NCBI GenBank assembly: GCA_004802705.1
Contig: SGPL01000363.1
Span: 3,784-34,086 of the forward strand
Length of the DNA stretch: 30,303 bases
Origin: Bondarzewia mesenterica
Lineage: Eukaryota > Basidiomycota > Agaricomycetes > Russulales > Bondarzewiaceae
Direction: 5' to 3'
Below, piece after piece: positions 1 through 10,481 of the stretch (positions are counted from its first letter, which is position 1; every line of letters begins with the position of its first letter). A program made the position numbers and the translations under genes. A model generated the notes under the pieces. The model saw only the letters and a program-made list of their open reading frames with translations, had not been told where the DNA came from and did not search any database.

Positions 1-430
1 GCCGNTTNNANNNGNNNGNTGAACNGNTNNGACNGNNNTGANTGANANAGNAAACAAATTGCGCCAGCACAATACTCNAAGCGCACANAANNGCAGGCCA
101 TNTCAAAGTCATCTGATGGAAATTCTGGNNCTCCTCGCNGACCGTGCCAGTGNTATCTGAACGGATTCAATCTCCGGGTNATGNGGTNGGTTTTNTTACC
201 GTNNTATTTGAGGAGATCGATATGATGCATAGAACTCACCAACNGTTTGATGACGGAGCTACAGNGCGAAGGTNGNGAAAGNNCNGCGACGGGTTTTNGG
301 GGNCACGGAAAAANCCGACGGACAGACGACGAATCCTTCCNTAGTCGGGTCGAGGGAACNTACTGGGGGAGGGNAGCTGGTATCGAAGTGGGTTCATGCN
401 GCGGACAGCNGGTACAGTGTGATGGANTAA
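1..430. other. N-rich, low-quality sequence
   Basis: Ambiguous bases are scattered every few positions, so reading frames here cannot be trusted. I see no gene. It looks like the low-quality end of a read or contig. Confidence 0.9.
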
Positions 431-1631
431 CGATCACNCAATGCTGCAACAGATCACGGGGNCGCAGGATCGTTACCGAAACATTGGTGACTACAAAAAT
501 GATAAGTACAGTGAAGAAAACGAAGACTGATTTAAATTGAAGCAAGATGGCTGCAATATTGAGAATAGAAGTGCCTACTTCAAGACTTACGGCGCGTCGT
601 GCGACCGAGTAACATCCAGTAATCATCCGTCCAGACTATGTTATCCATGGAGACTGGAAGATGGAAACTAAAGAAATGAGAAAATCAGCCAAGGACCTGA
701 GAGAACGATGCTAAGGGAAAGAGATGGTGAACAGCGAAGTCAGCTTGGTGGCAGGATGCATTGCCATCTGGGCTCTGGTGAGTCTGCAACGCCTTCATTG
801 GTCTGAATTTGCGGGCACATTTTGGAAGGGACATACAAGGCTGGGAATAGCACATCGTGCATCTGCTCCAAGAAATATTAAGTCCGCGAATTGAGAGGTT
901 TTCCATCAGAGGAGTAATGCAGTGAGATTCTTTTCCAGGTGATATAGTAGAGTAGGATTCTCACGCTTGGAACAGGTTCATTAAACAGCGACTCGGGAAG
1001 GACTATCGAGCGTGGCACTAATCGAAACCGATTCCTGGCCATCGGAGTCAACCACTTTCCGGTCACCAGAATCACAGAAAATGAGGAATACATACCTGAA
1101 ATTCAACCGCCCTTCCGCCGGGAATATCAAGCCATGAATCCGCCGGAACCATGTCAGATGCTATTTGATTGGCTTAGAGGTTTTAAAGCCCAGCCTAAGC
1201 CAACCAAGCAGCATCTGATATGTGATCACTATGATTCTTTTTGATTCATGGCTTGGTGTCCGCGGTGTCCCCTCGCGCATGCACTTTCTCACCTCTTTTG
1301 GTGAATTATGGCGATCAGAGATGCGCTCGCGTGAACAGGACAATGGTTCCATGCAGCGATAGTTGGTTCTGTGAGTTGTGGACGGTCCTAGGATACTGTA
1401 CCAATTCGACCGATTCGAAAACCTCGTGAAGCGTGCCGGGTTTGTCAATTCGTAGAAAATTCGTCATATGAATATTGTGATTGCAAAGACTGCCGCAATG
1501 CTCATCATCGGCACCCACGGCTCACGAAAATGGCACAAGGTCGCAATCCAAATGATGAGGAGTCAGTATTCGAAGTTCTACACCAACAGAACATCCAAAG
1601 CATTACATATCTGAGCTGTCGACCCACTCGC
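431..1631 (+). other. No assigned gene; one Cys-rich candidate exon
   Basis: No protein family is recognised in this stretch. Two plus-strand frames stay open without an obvious start: about 953-1227, and about 1388-1620 after an AG. The second encodes a cysteine cluster (C-x2-C, then YCDCKDC) followed by histidines, which could be a small zinc-binding exon. Neither can be joined into a convincing gene. The stretch lies downstream of the minus-strand flavin-reductase-like gene, so a convergent gene is possible but unproven. Confidence 0.25.
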
Positions 1632-2747
1632 TCACTTGGTTGCCTCCTGCAGCTTCTCTCCCTCCTGCGACCATGATGGTCTAGCCAAACGGAACCCGTC
1701 TCCTAAGCGTGAATACGTGGTGTCCCCCAGTCTGCTGACAGGTTTGAGACGTGCAGGATCAACGGTCCCATTCTCCGTAAGTACGTCCTTGCGGACATGA
1801 ACGTATTTTACGAGACCAAGAATCAGCGTAGTGGCCGTTTGGCCTGTAGCAGGGTGCACCACGTCGATCGCTTCGAATAACTGGGCAGAGGCATTTATCG
1901 TCAGCAAGAAAAAATATAACCACGGTTGTTATATACATACCTCGCACTCCATGATGAATGCGCTCTCCTTGACGCAAGCAGGCTTGACATGGATCTATAG
2001 TAATCAAGTAAAAGCATGGTAAGTTCGTGTCGTCGGCCGTGATGAGTCCTTCTAACTTACGCTCGACTTCTTTGTCAACCCGCTAGCAGGCCACTCGCTG
2101 ACCTCTTCCGGAGCGTCGATGGAACAGACGTTCGAGTTTTCTACAAAGGCTTCACTGATAATGCTGACTGTGAAGCCTTTTGTAGCTTTGATGTTATTCG
2201 CAGTATCCTTTATGTGGGTGGGGCCATCGTGCAGGATATCGATATGACTGGAGGGTTGGCAGAGACCTATTACTCGAAAGTCAGAGACATCAGATGCACG
2301 GAAGGGGCCACTCTACGCATCATGGCACATACCTGATTGAACCAACTGCGATCACAAATAGGATTGATTAGCACTCACGACAGCGAGGTTGCGAAGCATG
2401 ATGGCAACTATCTGAAAGGTGCAAGGTTCTCAATCCCGGTGGCGGACACAGTGGAGACGAATGCAATAGGTCTCGGCACGATACCGCTTATCATGAGCGC
2501 GTACAGCTTCCTGTCGTCGTCAGAAACGGTCAGACATTCAGCTCTAGAGATGAATAGCCTACATTGCTTACATGGGATTCTCAGATCCGGCATCAACAAC
2601 CTTCCACCCATCACTTTCCCCCAAAAGCCATTCTTTTCCTTGGAAAGTTGCATCTACCCTCTGCCCGTAAGTCCATGCGCTGTTCGGAGGAGCGGTGTGC
2701 TTAAAAGCCGCCTGCTCGTCGAAATGTGGAAGTTCATGGGAGGACAT
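1632..2747 (-). pseudogene. Flavin reductase-like FMN-binding split-barrel protein, disrupted
   Basis: Six exons can be joined on the minus strand: 2747-2572, 2510-2412, 2345-2333, 2266-2061, 1994-1941 and 1880-1632, for about 265 aa, a usual length for this fungal family. Recognisable stretches are an N-terminal TAPPNSAWTYG segment, then SGIVPRPIAFVST, NLAPF-SWFNQ and NPPVISIS, then KDTANNIK, SEAFVENSN and SEWPASGL, ending in RLGDTTYS...RPSW. These are typical of the flavin_reduct domain, which binds FMN in a split beta-barrel. Two lesions are visible. The donor after exon 2 reads AT instead of GT at 2410-2411, and exon 4 needs one extra base near 2220 to pass from NPPVISIS into THIKDT. Exon 3 is only 13 nt. 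The gene is either a young pseudogene or contains draft errors. The substrate cannot be inferred. Confidence 0.75.
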
Positions 2748-4889
2748 AGATGAGAGGAAGTTGAGTGAACGTTTGAGATGGTGTTCGTGAGATGGGTCCT
2801 CAGGCTCAAGATATAGAACCTTGGGCTCGTGGAACGCCTCGGGATGCGGCAGTTTAACGGAAGCTATTGTCCCAGTGAGGCAAGACGTGGATGACGGAGC
2901 AATGACCCTCTGATGAAGGAAACTGAGTAAGCGCACACGTACCCACATAGCGATTTTCAGCGCCCGAACATGCCCGGGATCCCAGACCCATCGATTCATC
3001 CACTATCAGGCCAATAGGCGATGCCGCTATGCATAGCGCACACATGCATCATTCAGTGAATCGCAGACTCTCCGACGTCTTCATCCGCTCGTCTAGTCCA
3101 AGATTCTCCCGTTGAGTAGGCAAGATTCTTTCGAGAAAAAGAGGCCAAACACGCACCAGACATCATGCCATCACGCCGACCAAACTGGTATGAATCTCCC
3201 GGATGACAGCAGCCCTCAAAAGTGTCGAATGGATCCGCCGTGCGCATGATTCCCAGTACTTCATGGTGTTACTGCGTCTAAATCAATCAATTCAACAAGC
3301 TATGCAATGTGATGATGTACCTCGGGCATCTCTGAGAAATATCTCAGACTGCGGATGAAGAGGGTCCGTCAGAGGCTGCATCTCAGCGGCACTGCGAGAT
3401 GAGCAAACAAGACCGGCACCTCCCGGCACCAGGCCGCCTTGCAGGTTAGGTTGCCAAACACCGTGACGAATACTGATTTCTCATACATACTTCGTCAAAT
3501 TTGTATCCTGTTTTCTTGCTCTCTCAACCGATTCGTTCTGATAGCAGACGTCCGTCTTGACTTGTGGACAACACAAACGCGCCGCAATTGGTCTTCATCC
3601 GTCACTTAGATCGCAGACCCAGCATACCCTTAACTTGCTGATCCCGAGTTGACCGAGGACCTTGATATTCGCCCGTCCACAGCCAATCCACAAGCGTACC
3701 TCGGTTGAACAAAGCACCTCATGATCGTATGAACGCTTTAAAGGCCGTCTTGGCGCGGAGCTTTACACTGGACGTCGCTTGACGACGTGTCTGAGCTCAA
3801 GCGCTGCCGTTCCTTGCCATTCTTCCATCTTGTAGAATGACCTTAGTTTGGATAGTAACTGCGGGTGTCTGATTCGGGTGTGACTGGTCCTCCATCCATC
3901 GTACGCCTCTCTGCATGCCCTGAATACACGATGCTGAACCTATCTGCCCCAATCTCCCGGATCTGCATCATTGCTCGAGCTCAAGCTCATCTTTCTCAGT
4001 GGCAACTATCGTAAAACCAAAAATCGACGGATTCCTTGGAGCAGCCTACGTGGTCTTGAGTCTGGATGTCAGTGGGATGGTAGTGGGGAGGAGAGTAGTG
4101 GCAAATGAAAAGGGGGTTTTCTTTTAAGCTTCGACGGCGGACGATTCAGATATCGGAAATGGATATTCGGTCGATGGTCCTGGAGCAAGGGCACTGTAGT
4201 AAGAACATGGCTGAGGATTATGATAAGAACCGACCGTAGCAAACGGAAAGGGCTGTAATATCGGGGTCTTACTGGCAGAAACAGTATCTTGTCAGTCTGC
4301 AGGGTCTCAGTAGAAGTTCGGGATCGTATATGAAAGGCGAATAAGTTATCGTACTCACCCACTCGAACGAAACATACGATTGTGACCATCAGCAAATTAT
4401 CCTAACACATGATTGCGCTCCATTGAAAAAAAGCTGTAAAGTCTTGTAAGCGGTCGATGATTGTGGCACGCGGACACAGAATCCACTGATGAAATAAAGT
4501 CCTATTGCAATATGTGAAGTGTATTGTCTTGCCTCCGGTGTCCCGTTGTTATGCTGACTCTCAAGGGGTGTTGAGTCGGGTTGTGTCGGCGATACGAGCC
4601 TTACAACAGGACGTACTAGTGTAGCTAGAGCGGATACTTGATATCTTTTCTATTAAGCCATGTCGTGAGATGCGGAGCACTTTTCGAACCATCAATTGAG
4701 TAAAACAAAACATGCATTTCTCGGGGATGTACATGAAAGCTTGAGAAATCTTGGAAAATATAGAAGTTGGAATCGAGTCTTTGATCTCATAATGCGACAG
4801 AACAGGGAGAGAATGCGTAAACAGTAAAATGTACTGGGCTAGTTCTCCTCTTCCTCTAGTCTCTCCCCTGTATCGTCCTCTCCCTCTTC
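2748..4889. other. Intergenic region, no recognised gene
   Basis: About 2.1 kb lies between the starts of the flavin-reductase-like gene and the stop of the NTPase gene, both on the minus strand. A short minus-strand open stretch at 3053-3247 starts with ATG (MRTADPFDTFEG) but has no supporting exons or family resemblance. I see no RNA gene, repeat or mobile element here. Part of it should be the promoter of the flavin-reductase-like gene. Confidence 0.5.
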
Positions 4890-7800
4890 CTACAGCTCCT
4901 GATCCTCCTCGGTCTCATTCACCTTCAGAGGCCGAAGTTCCCTCCTCATAGACGCCGCTAGTTTGTCGAATGCCAGGTGTGGGGAAGACAGCACACGTTG
5001 GAATAGCTGGTCGAAGCGATCCTCAAATCCCTTGATAATCGCATATGTTTGGACGCCCTGCCCGCGAACGTTCAAACAATAACGATAATATTCATCCCCT
5101 GGTTCCTTGGCATAGCCTTTCCACGTCTTCCCTTCTTTGTGTTTGATAGCTTTCTCGAATGTCAGGTTGACGAGTTTGCGCGTTTGAAACTTTGAAGATG
5201 TAGCCAGATCCATGAAGATCACGACGTGCCACTCGGGCTTGTAACGCTTGCCGTTCTTCGATACGATCCACGGACCGATCAAGGCATTAGCAACGGATGA
5301 AAGAGCAGCCGCGGCTTTGGCCTTGGTCTGCCAAGGCACGTAAACGAGTCGTTGCTCATCAAATGGCTCGTCAAGGTCACCAGCATAGCCGACAAAGAAT
5401 CCGTCCATGACTGGTTGTTTGAAAGCACATTGGACTGCGGCGCCACGACACCAGGCCTTTGAAAGGAAATTGGTCGTGATTTCACTGATCTCCTCGTCGA
5501 CCTGGACGAAATGGGTGAAGTTGATCCAGACGTTGCTGGATCTCTCCAAGAGCTCGTGACATAATGCGGACTGCATCGATCCAACGCCGAGGTTTTCGCC
5601 AAGCAGGCGCTTCAAAAATATGGATAGCCGAATAGGTCGAATGGAGGCGTCGGGTTGTCTTTCCCTGTGGATGAACGCAGCACCTTCGGGAATGCGCGCT
5701 TTATCGCCAGTAAGAGTGAATAAGAGCCGTGTGCATAGCTCGCCTTGGAGACCACGGTCCAGAACGACACCTTTTTGGATGAGCTCATTTAACAATGTCT
5801 TCATCGCCTCTTTGTAGCATTCTTTGGTCCGGGTGAGCGCGTTTGCAGCAGCGATAGCAAGCATGGGCTCTGAAGGGGCCTCAGTGATGGTGAGACGATC
5901 GACGACACCCAGCAAGATGCGCATATGACTGCGCACGGACTCAGTCGCCAGGCGGCTGGATGCTTCACCTGTGCCGAGTTCTAGCAAGACTCGTTGGGAA
6001 AAAGCCGCGAAAACGTGATCCAGATTACTTGGATTAAAGGCTACTGCTCGAAACAGCTTGTTCTCAGCCACGCTGTCATAGCTCGTTTCTATGGTCGACC
6101 AATACTGAAAGTAATGACCAAGATGATCAGAGACAACAGGATGGCGGAAGCATAATTTAGTACTCACCGGCCTGCCGTACATAGTGAGGTTACGAAGCTC
6201 GAGTGCATCCCCTGCCTTCGACAACGACTGTTTTTGATCTGCCATCTGGTCGTATCCGAGGTATGGCCATGTCGGTAAGGGAAAGTAACCATCTTTGAGC
6301 CGGAAAGAGCGAGCAATCTCCCCGGTCGGCGCAAGGTCGGATAGGGCCGAGTTAGTGTCCAGAAGTAGATACCAGAATTTGAAGCCAAAATGGTCGAATC
6401 CGTCAGAAGCCTTTAGGATACGTTGGAGTGCAATCAGCGAGATACCGGGTAAGGGAGGATCAATTTCCTTTCGCCTATTTGAAGGGTCCAATTCCGTGCA
6501 CTCGTCGAATGCAAGTATAAATTTGTCCTGACCCCGCTCAATGAGAGTATTGGCTAAAGCTTTCATACTTGGCTCGGCAAGGAGACGAAAGAGACTAGCA
6601 TGCCAAGCAAGGACGCTAAGTTGCTTTTCGCGGTGGTCCGTTAGTACCCCAATCGATATGTTCCGCGAAGCTTCCTTGTTCAGTTTGGCCCTATTATTGA
6701 CCAGTAGGATTCCTGCTCGCTGCACGACCTTGGTGAATAGCTTGTGACGCTCTGATCGAGAAACGTTGGTCACATCCTCGTCCTTAAGATACCATGGCTT
6801 GAACCACTCTTTGGGTGACCCGCCAGGGACCTGTGCTTCGATGTTGTCGTTTATAACTTGTGTCCACGCACCCAAAAAGGCTGCCGCTATTTCCTCTCCC
6901 TAGACGATGCGGTCAGACATAGCCGATCGGGAAACTGCATGTACTTACTCTGAACATCATGTCCTCATCCTAGGAAGCGCAATCAGATGACACCCAATCG
7001 GAAATCTAAAAATCCTTACCCCAAGCTTCTTCCCGTTCACGATAAAATTTTCAGTGTCCTTCAAGAAATCATAGGCTGGGCTGTCGCTCGGGGGCCAGCC
7101 TTGTGCTGGAGAAGTCCCTCGTCGGAAGCAGACGCTCAGACTCGGTATCTGGTCATGTTGGAACGGCATGTTAGATCGGCATTTAAAGCGTCACAAAGAA
7201 GGGACATACATGGTGACCCAGTTCCTCGACTAAGCGTGATTTGCCTGTGCCACTCGACTGCACGATGGGTATCATCCTACCGTAGTGGTTCCGTGCATCA
7301 TACATGGCATCATAATGGGGAATGGCTTTAACGAATCGCTCGACCGCACGCCCCTTGAATTCCTGGTGAAAATGCAGGTTTAACCTTTTCGCCTGATCCG
7401 TTCTGTTGGCAGACTGTGATATACTTTTGATCTACATGTTAGAAGGACGGGAACGACTTACGCGGTTTCGATGCGATCTAGCGTGTCGAGACCTACAAAA
7501 TTGTATTGTCAGACAATGTGGAGAACGATGAACGCCGGGTTAACATACAGGACTCCATGAGAAATCCCGTGACGTCGCATTTGAGCATCAGATCGTTCAA
7601 TGTCTGGTTTATTTTGAACGTGCGTTTGTGATATTGACTAGCGATGCCGTCCACGAATAGCGCATTTAACAATTCTTTGGAAACGCCCCCATTCAGGCGC
7701 AAGATGCTGCTGATCGTGGTTTCCAACCATGTCCTCGCTATTTGTGATGATGTTATGCCCTCATTTTGAAGGCGTCGCTTGGAAATAGCATAATAGGACT

Positions 7801-8257
7801 CGATTTCACTGGCGACGCCGAAGTTCGGGATGATCTCTAATAGCGGAAAATCAACACCTACAAAGTCCGTTTGTCAGAAGATGGTCGGAGACATGAAATA
7901 TGAATGTGAAGTCAACGCACAGGCGTTCATGAGAAAGCCCTTGGCATCGTGGCTGAGCATCAGTTTGTTGAGCTCCGAGGCGTCTTTCAAAGGACGAGGT
8001 TGGTCGATACGGCCTTCGAAAAACAGCACTCTCAACAAAGAATCGGGAAGGGTTACGTTTGAACCCTGGTCCGAGATGTCCTGTATTATCCGTTCCAGCC
8101 ATCTCTTAGCCACTGGCGAAGGCTTCCCACCGGACTGCCTTCGAAGATTGTCTTTCTTCTTTGCATATTCGGCAAGTGCGTCGCTGAGAAAGTTGTCGAC
8201 GCTGAGCTTTGAAAATGCTTCAGACAACTGTTTAGCGGTGATATCGTTATCTGCCAT
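4890..8257 (-). CDS. P-loop NTPase of a fungal family, possibly with C-terminal nuclease-like domain
   Basis: Eight exons join without any frame break: 8257-7921, 7857-7549, 7492-7462, 7423-7210, 7148-7020, 6969-6949, 6899-6168 and 6104-4890, giving 995 aa. Introns are 38-63 nt. Exon 6 is only 21 nt. The last intron (6167-6105, 63 nt) is itself open, but removing it restores a GRP-YW join. Residues 1-113 and 114-216 are diverged copies of one module; both end in GFLM-x2-C and both have an intron inside that Cys codon. Walker A is SSGTGKS at about 282-288, and a Walker B-like FILAFDEC lies at about 474-481. Near the C-terminus a D825 ... Q850-T-K852 pattern resembles a weak PD-(D/E)XK nuclease core. 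Similar NTPase plus nuclease layouts are known from Crinkler-type fungal proteins, but that link is inference. The cellular role is unknown. Confidence 0.8.
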
Positions 8258-9384
8258 TTGAACTTGTACTGGCGGAGGATGAGCTAATCGTCATAACGTG
8301 GAACGACTTGAAACTTACAAATGGAATGGCTTTCAATGGGTGCTGAAGCGCTGATGGAATGGAGTTTGAGTAATAAAGACTTCACAGAAGTACTGGGGGA
8401 AAGTGGATTGAGAAACGAAGAACGGTCGACCTGTGTGCTTTTAAGTATTTGTGATGAACAATAAGCTGATCGATAACATCGAATCACAACAGGTGTTGGC
8501 CTCGCAGTGGCTTCATCGATGTTATTGGAACGCCATTAAACTGTTGTTCGTTGCGCCGTCAGTACGTGACTCAGCATGCTTATGTGGCCGCATCACCACC
8601 TTGTTCGACGGATTCATTCTCCGATAAGTACAAGAACAACTCAACATTTGCGAATGGAACCATCCCTAGGCCTGTTATCGAAACTAATCTGCACATGCGC
8701 TGATCTCTCTTGTCATCATATTCTTTCTTCTGATCTGAATTCTGATGACCATGGTTCGGTACATGTACAAGGCTCTTGTACTCAGCAGCGGATTACATCA
8801 ACTGGCATCTCGAAGAGTCGTCAGGCAAATCTCAATTGGCTCGCGTGTGAGGGATGGTATGGTGCTGGCTGGGGACCCTGACAAGACAGAACAGGCCAAC
8901 TCGGTCTCGCGTAAGTGCCTGTATGTCCGCCATCGACCAGAACATTCGGCTGGTAGGTGCTGGTAGGTGTCTCGTGTGCGCATACGGAGTGGGAGAACTT
9001 TTGTCCAATCTACAACCGGCGGATCCAAGACCATCCCCGCGATACTAGCCATATCGGAAGACAGATGCCGCATCGCTCATGCGCCCGGTGGCCTCTGGTG
9101 GCCTTGTCTTTTGGTCTCTTCCAAAATTTCTTGCGGGTAAGTCAATTTGCAATGCTCACATCGTTGGTGGGTTCATGATATCAGAGGCGATGCGCGCGCG
9201 TCTCAATATTCTCTCGGTCAGTCACATTACTATATCCCAAGTATAATGCCCGCCACCACTTGTCCATGAGTCTATATAAGTCGCATTTAATATTGTGCTA
9301 ATAGATTTCGCGATCAGGAGTTGAGATGGCTGATTTTCATCTCTCGGCATCTGTGCAGTTCGACCCGTGGCATATCTCAGACGG
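8258..9384. other. Intergenic region, no recognised gene
   Basis: This stretch holds the promoter of the minus-strand NTPase gene on its left and leads into the chitin synthase relic on its right. Short open frames occur on both strands but none has a family resemblance, a plausible exon chain or coding-like composition. Nothing else was seen. Confidence 0.5.
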
Positions 9385-9778
9385 CTGCTAGCGCCTTCGC
9401 ATATCAACGTTCTGGATGTCTACGCCCTACGTAAATGGTTGCCTGTCCCCTTCCGCACCAAAAACGTTGGCGACCTGTTTCATCCAACGCGCAGTAAGCT
9501 TCTATCCCTTGTTACTAGTCCCAATGCATAAAATCAATGTTTGCCTTGCAGTGACGTCTTGTGGGGCACAAAGGGTGACAATAAGATCAACCTTGACCTG
9601 GGCGTCGTCAAGGCGGACAAGAACGCGAACAAGGGTGAGGTTGCGGTGCTGACGGCCGAGGCGGACATGAACGCTGCGTAAGCGGATGCGATTCACATGC
9701 TGTCGACAAGCCGCCAAAGGAGGAGCACAAGTCAGACGCTGCGATGCAGCAGGACTATTACCGGAACTTCAGGACGAA
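9385..9778 (+). pseudogene. Chitin synthase fragment (relic)
   Basis: The first piece, near 9385-9430, reads LLAPSHINVLDVYAL. It is followed by a stretch with a donor-like GTAAAT and an acceptor at 9551. The second piece, 9552-9778, reads DVLWGTKGDNKINLDLGVV, then MNAA-ADAIHMLST, then DAAMQQDYYRNFRT. This order and spacing match the region of fungal class I-III chitin synthases just before the C-terminal membrane segments, where the usual motif is SWGTKGD. The tyrosine expected after MNAA is a TAA stop, and one base is missing after ADAIHMLST. No catalytic region (QRRRW) and no following membrane exons were found. It is therefore a dead fragment of a cell-wall biosynthesis gene, either decayed in place or left by duplication. 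Confidence 0.7.
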
Positions 9779-10180
9779 GTGAGTGCCTATTGCTTGCTTG
9801 TCGGAGGTTGAGTGATAATCGATTCCGTTGTGTGAATTATTATCAATATGTCATGAGTAGAGGTGCATATATCGACCATTTGTTGTATCTCAGGTCGTAG
9901 TGGCCGGGCCTTGTCCAACGTGAAACCATGTTTTTCACAGAAGATAGTGATGGTGACGTTGTCCACGGCCAGGTACATGTATTTTTGCACATGTGGTCAA
10001 GGATGGTGACAAACCGAATGCCGTTGATACGCCTTGTGTGGTCTGCAGATGAAATCTCGGTGGACGGAAGGAGTAATAAAGATACGTAGCAAGCTTGTAG
10101 CCTTGATCGGGACGGCCACGCGTTTTGGGAGGTTTTAGGTGACGTCGATCATCCTATTTTTGGTCTAGGTCCCATCTGTC
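9779..10180. other. No recognised feature
   Basis: This spacer lies between the chitin synthase relic and the 150-bp repeats. The expected downstream chitin synthase exons are not found here. No gene or repeat was recognised. Confidence 0.4.
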
Positions 10181-10230
10181 GGTTAGGAGGAGTGCGAAGC
10201 ACGACGAACAGGAATTCGTAAGTGAGGAGA

Positions 10231-10303
10231 CTGGTAGTACTAACAAGAGCTCGCTGTAAGGCAAGGCTCGGGTTTCGACTGGAGTCTCTTCAGAGTCTAC
10301 CAG
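10231..10303 (-). ncRNA. Hammerhead ribozyme-like motif, copy 1
   Basis: The arms (CTGGTAG and CTACCAG), the CTGAAGA core, stem II and GAAAC are the same as in the neighbouring copy. The cleavage region differs: it reads AGTA directly followed by CTACCAG, so the usual C at the cleavage site is missing and the first stem I pair is lost. Stem III has CCCGAG instead of CCTGAG. This copy may be weak or inactive. Confidence 0.35.
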
Positions 10304-10381
10304 GGCAGTATATAAGGGAGGAAACATTAGGTTAGGAGGAGTGCGAAGCACTCAAAAGCAGGAGCTTTGTAAGTAAAGAGA

Positions 10382-10455
10382 CTGGTAGTGACTAACAAGA
10401 GCTCGCTGTAAGGCAAGGCTCAGGTTTCGACTGGAGTCTCTTCAGAGTCTACCAG
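10382..10455 (-). ncRNA. Hammerhead ribozyme-like motif, copy 2
   Basis: Read on the minus strand, the order is a 7-nt arm CTGGTAG, ACT, the core CTGAAGA, the hairpin GAC-TCCA-GTC (stem II), the core GAAAC, a stem III region, AGTC (cleavage would follow the C), and finally CTACCAG, which pairs with the first arm to close stem I. Core residues fit CUGANGA and GAAA, with N7 = A. Stem III is weak: an A-U and a C-G pair, an internal loop, then GAGC with GCTC. This is a type I layout, as reported for hammerheads in Penelope-like elements. Activity is not shown. Confidence 0.45.
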
Positions 10456-10481
10456 GGCAGTATATAAGGGAGGAAACATTA

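Larger units (their letters stand above)
10181..10481. repeat. Tandem pair of about 150-bp repeats
   Basis: Copy 1 spans 10181-10329 (149 bp) and copy 2 spans 10330-10481 (152 bp). They share nearly all sequence except a variable patch after AGTGCGAAGCAC. Each contains TATATAAGGGAGG on the plus strand near its right end, and the copies meet in ATTAGGTTAGGAGG. Their place beyond the retroelement 3' region suggests a terminal pseudo-LTR-like repeat, as Penelope-like elements often carry. Confidence 0.9.
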
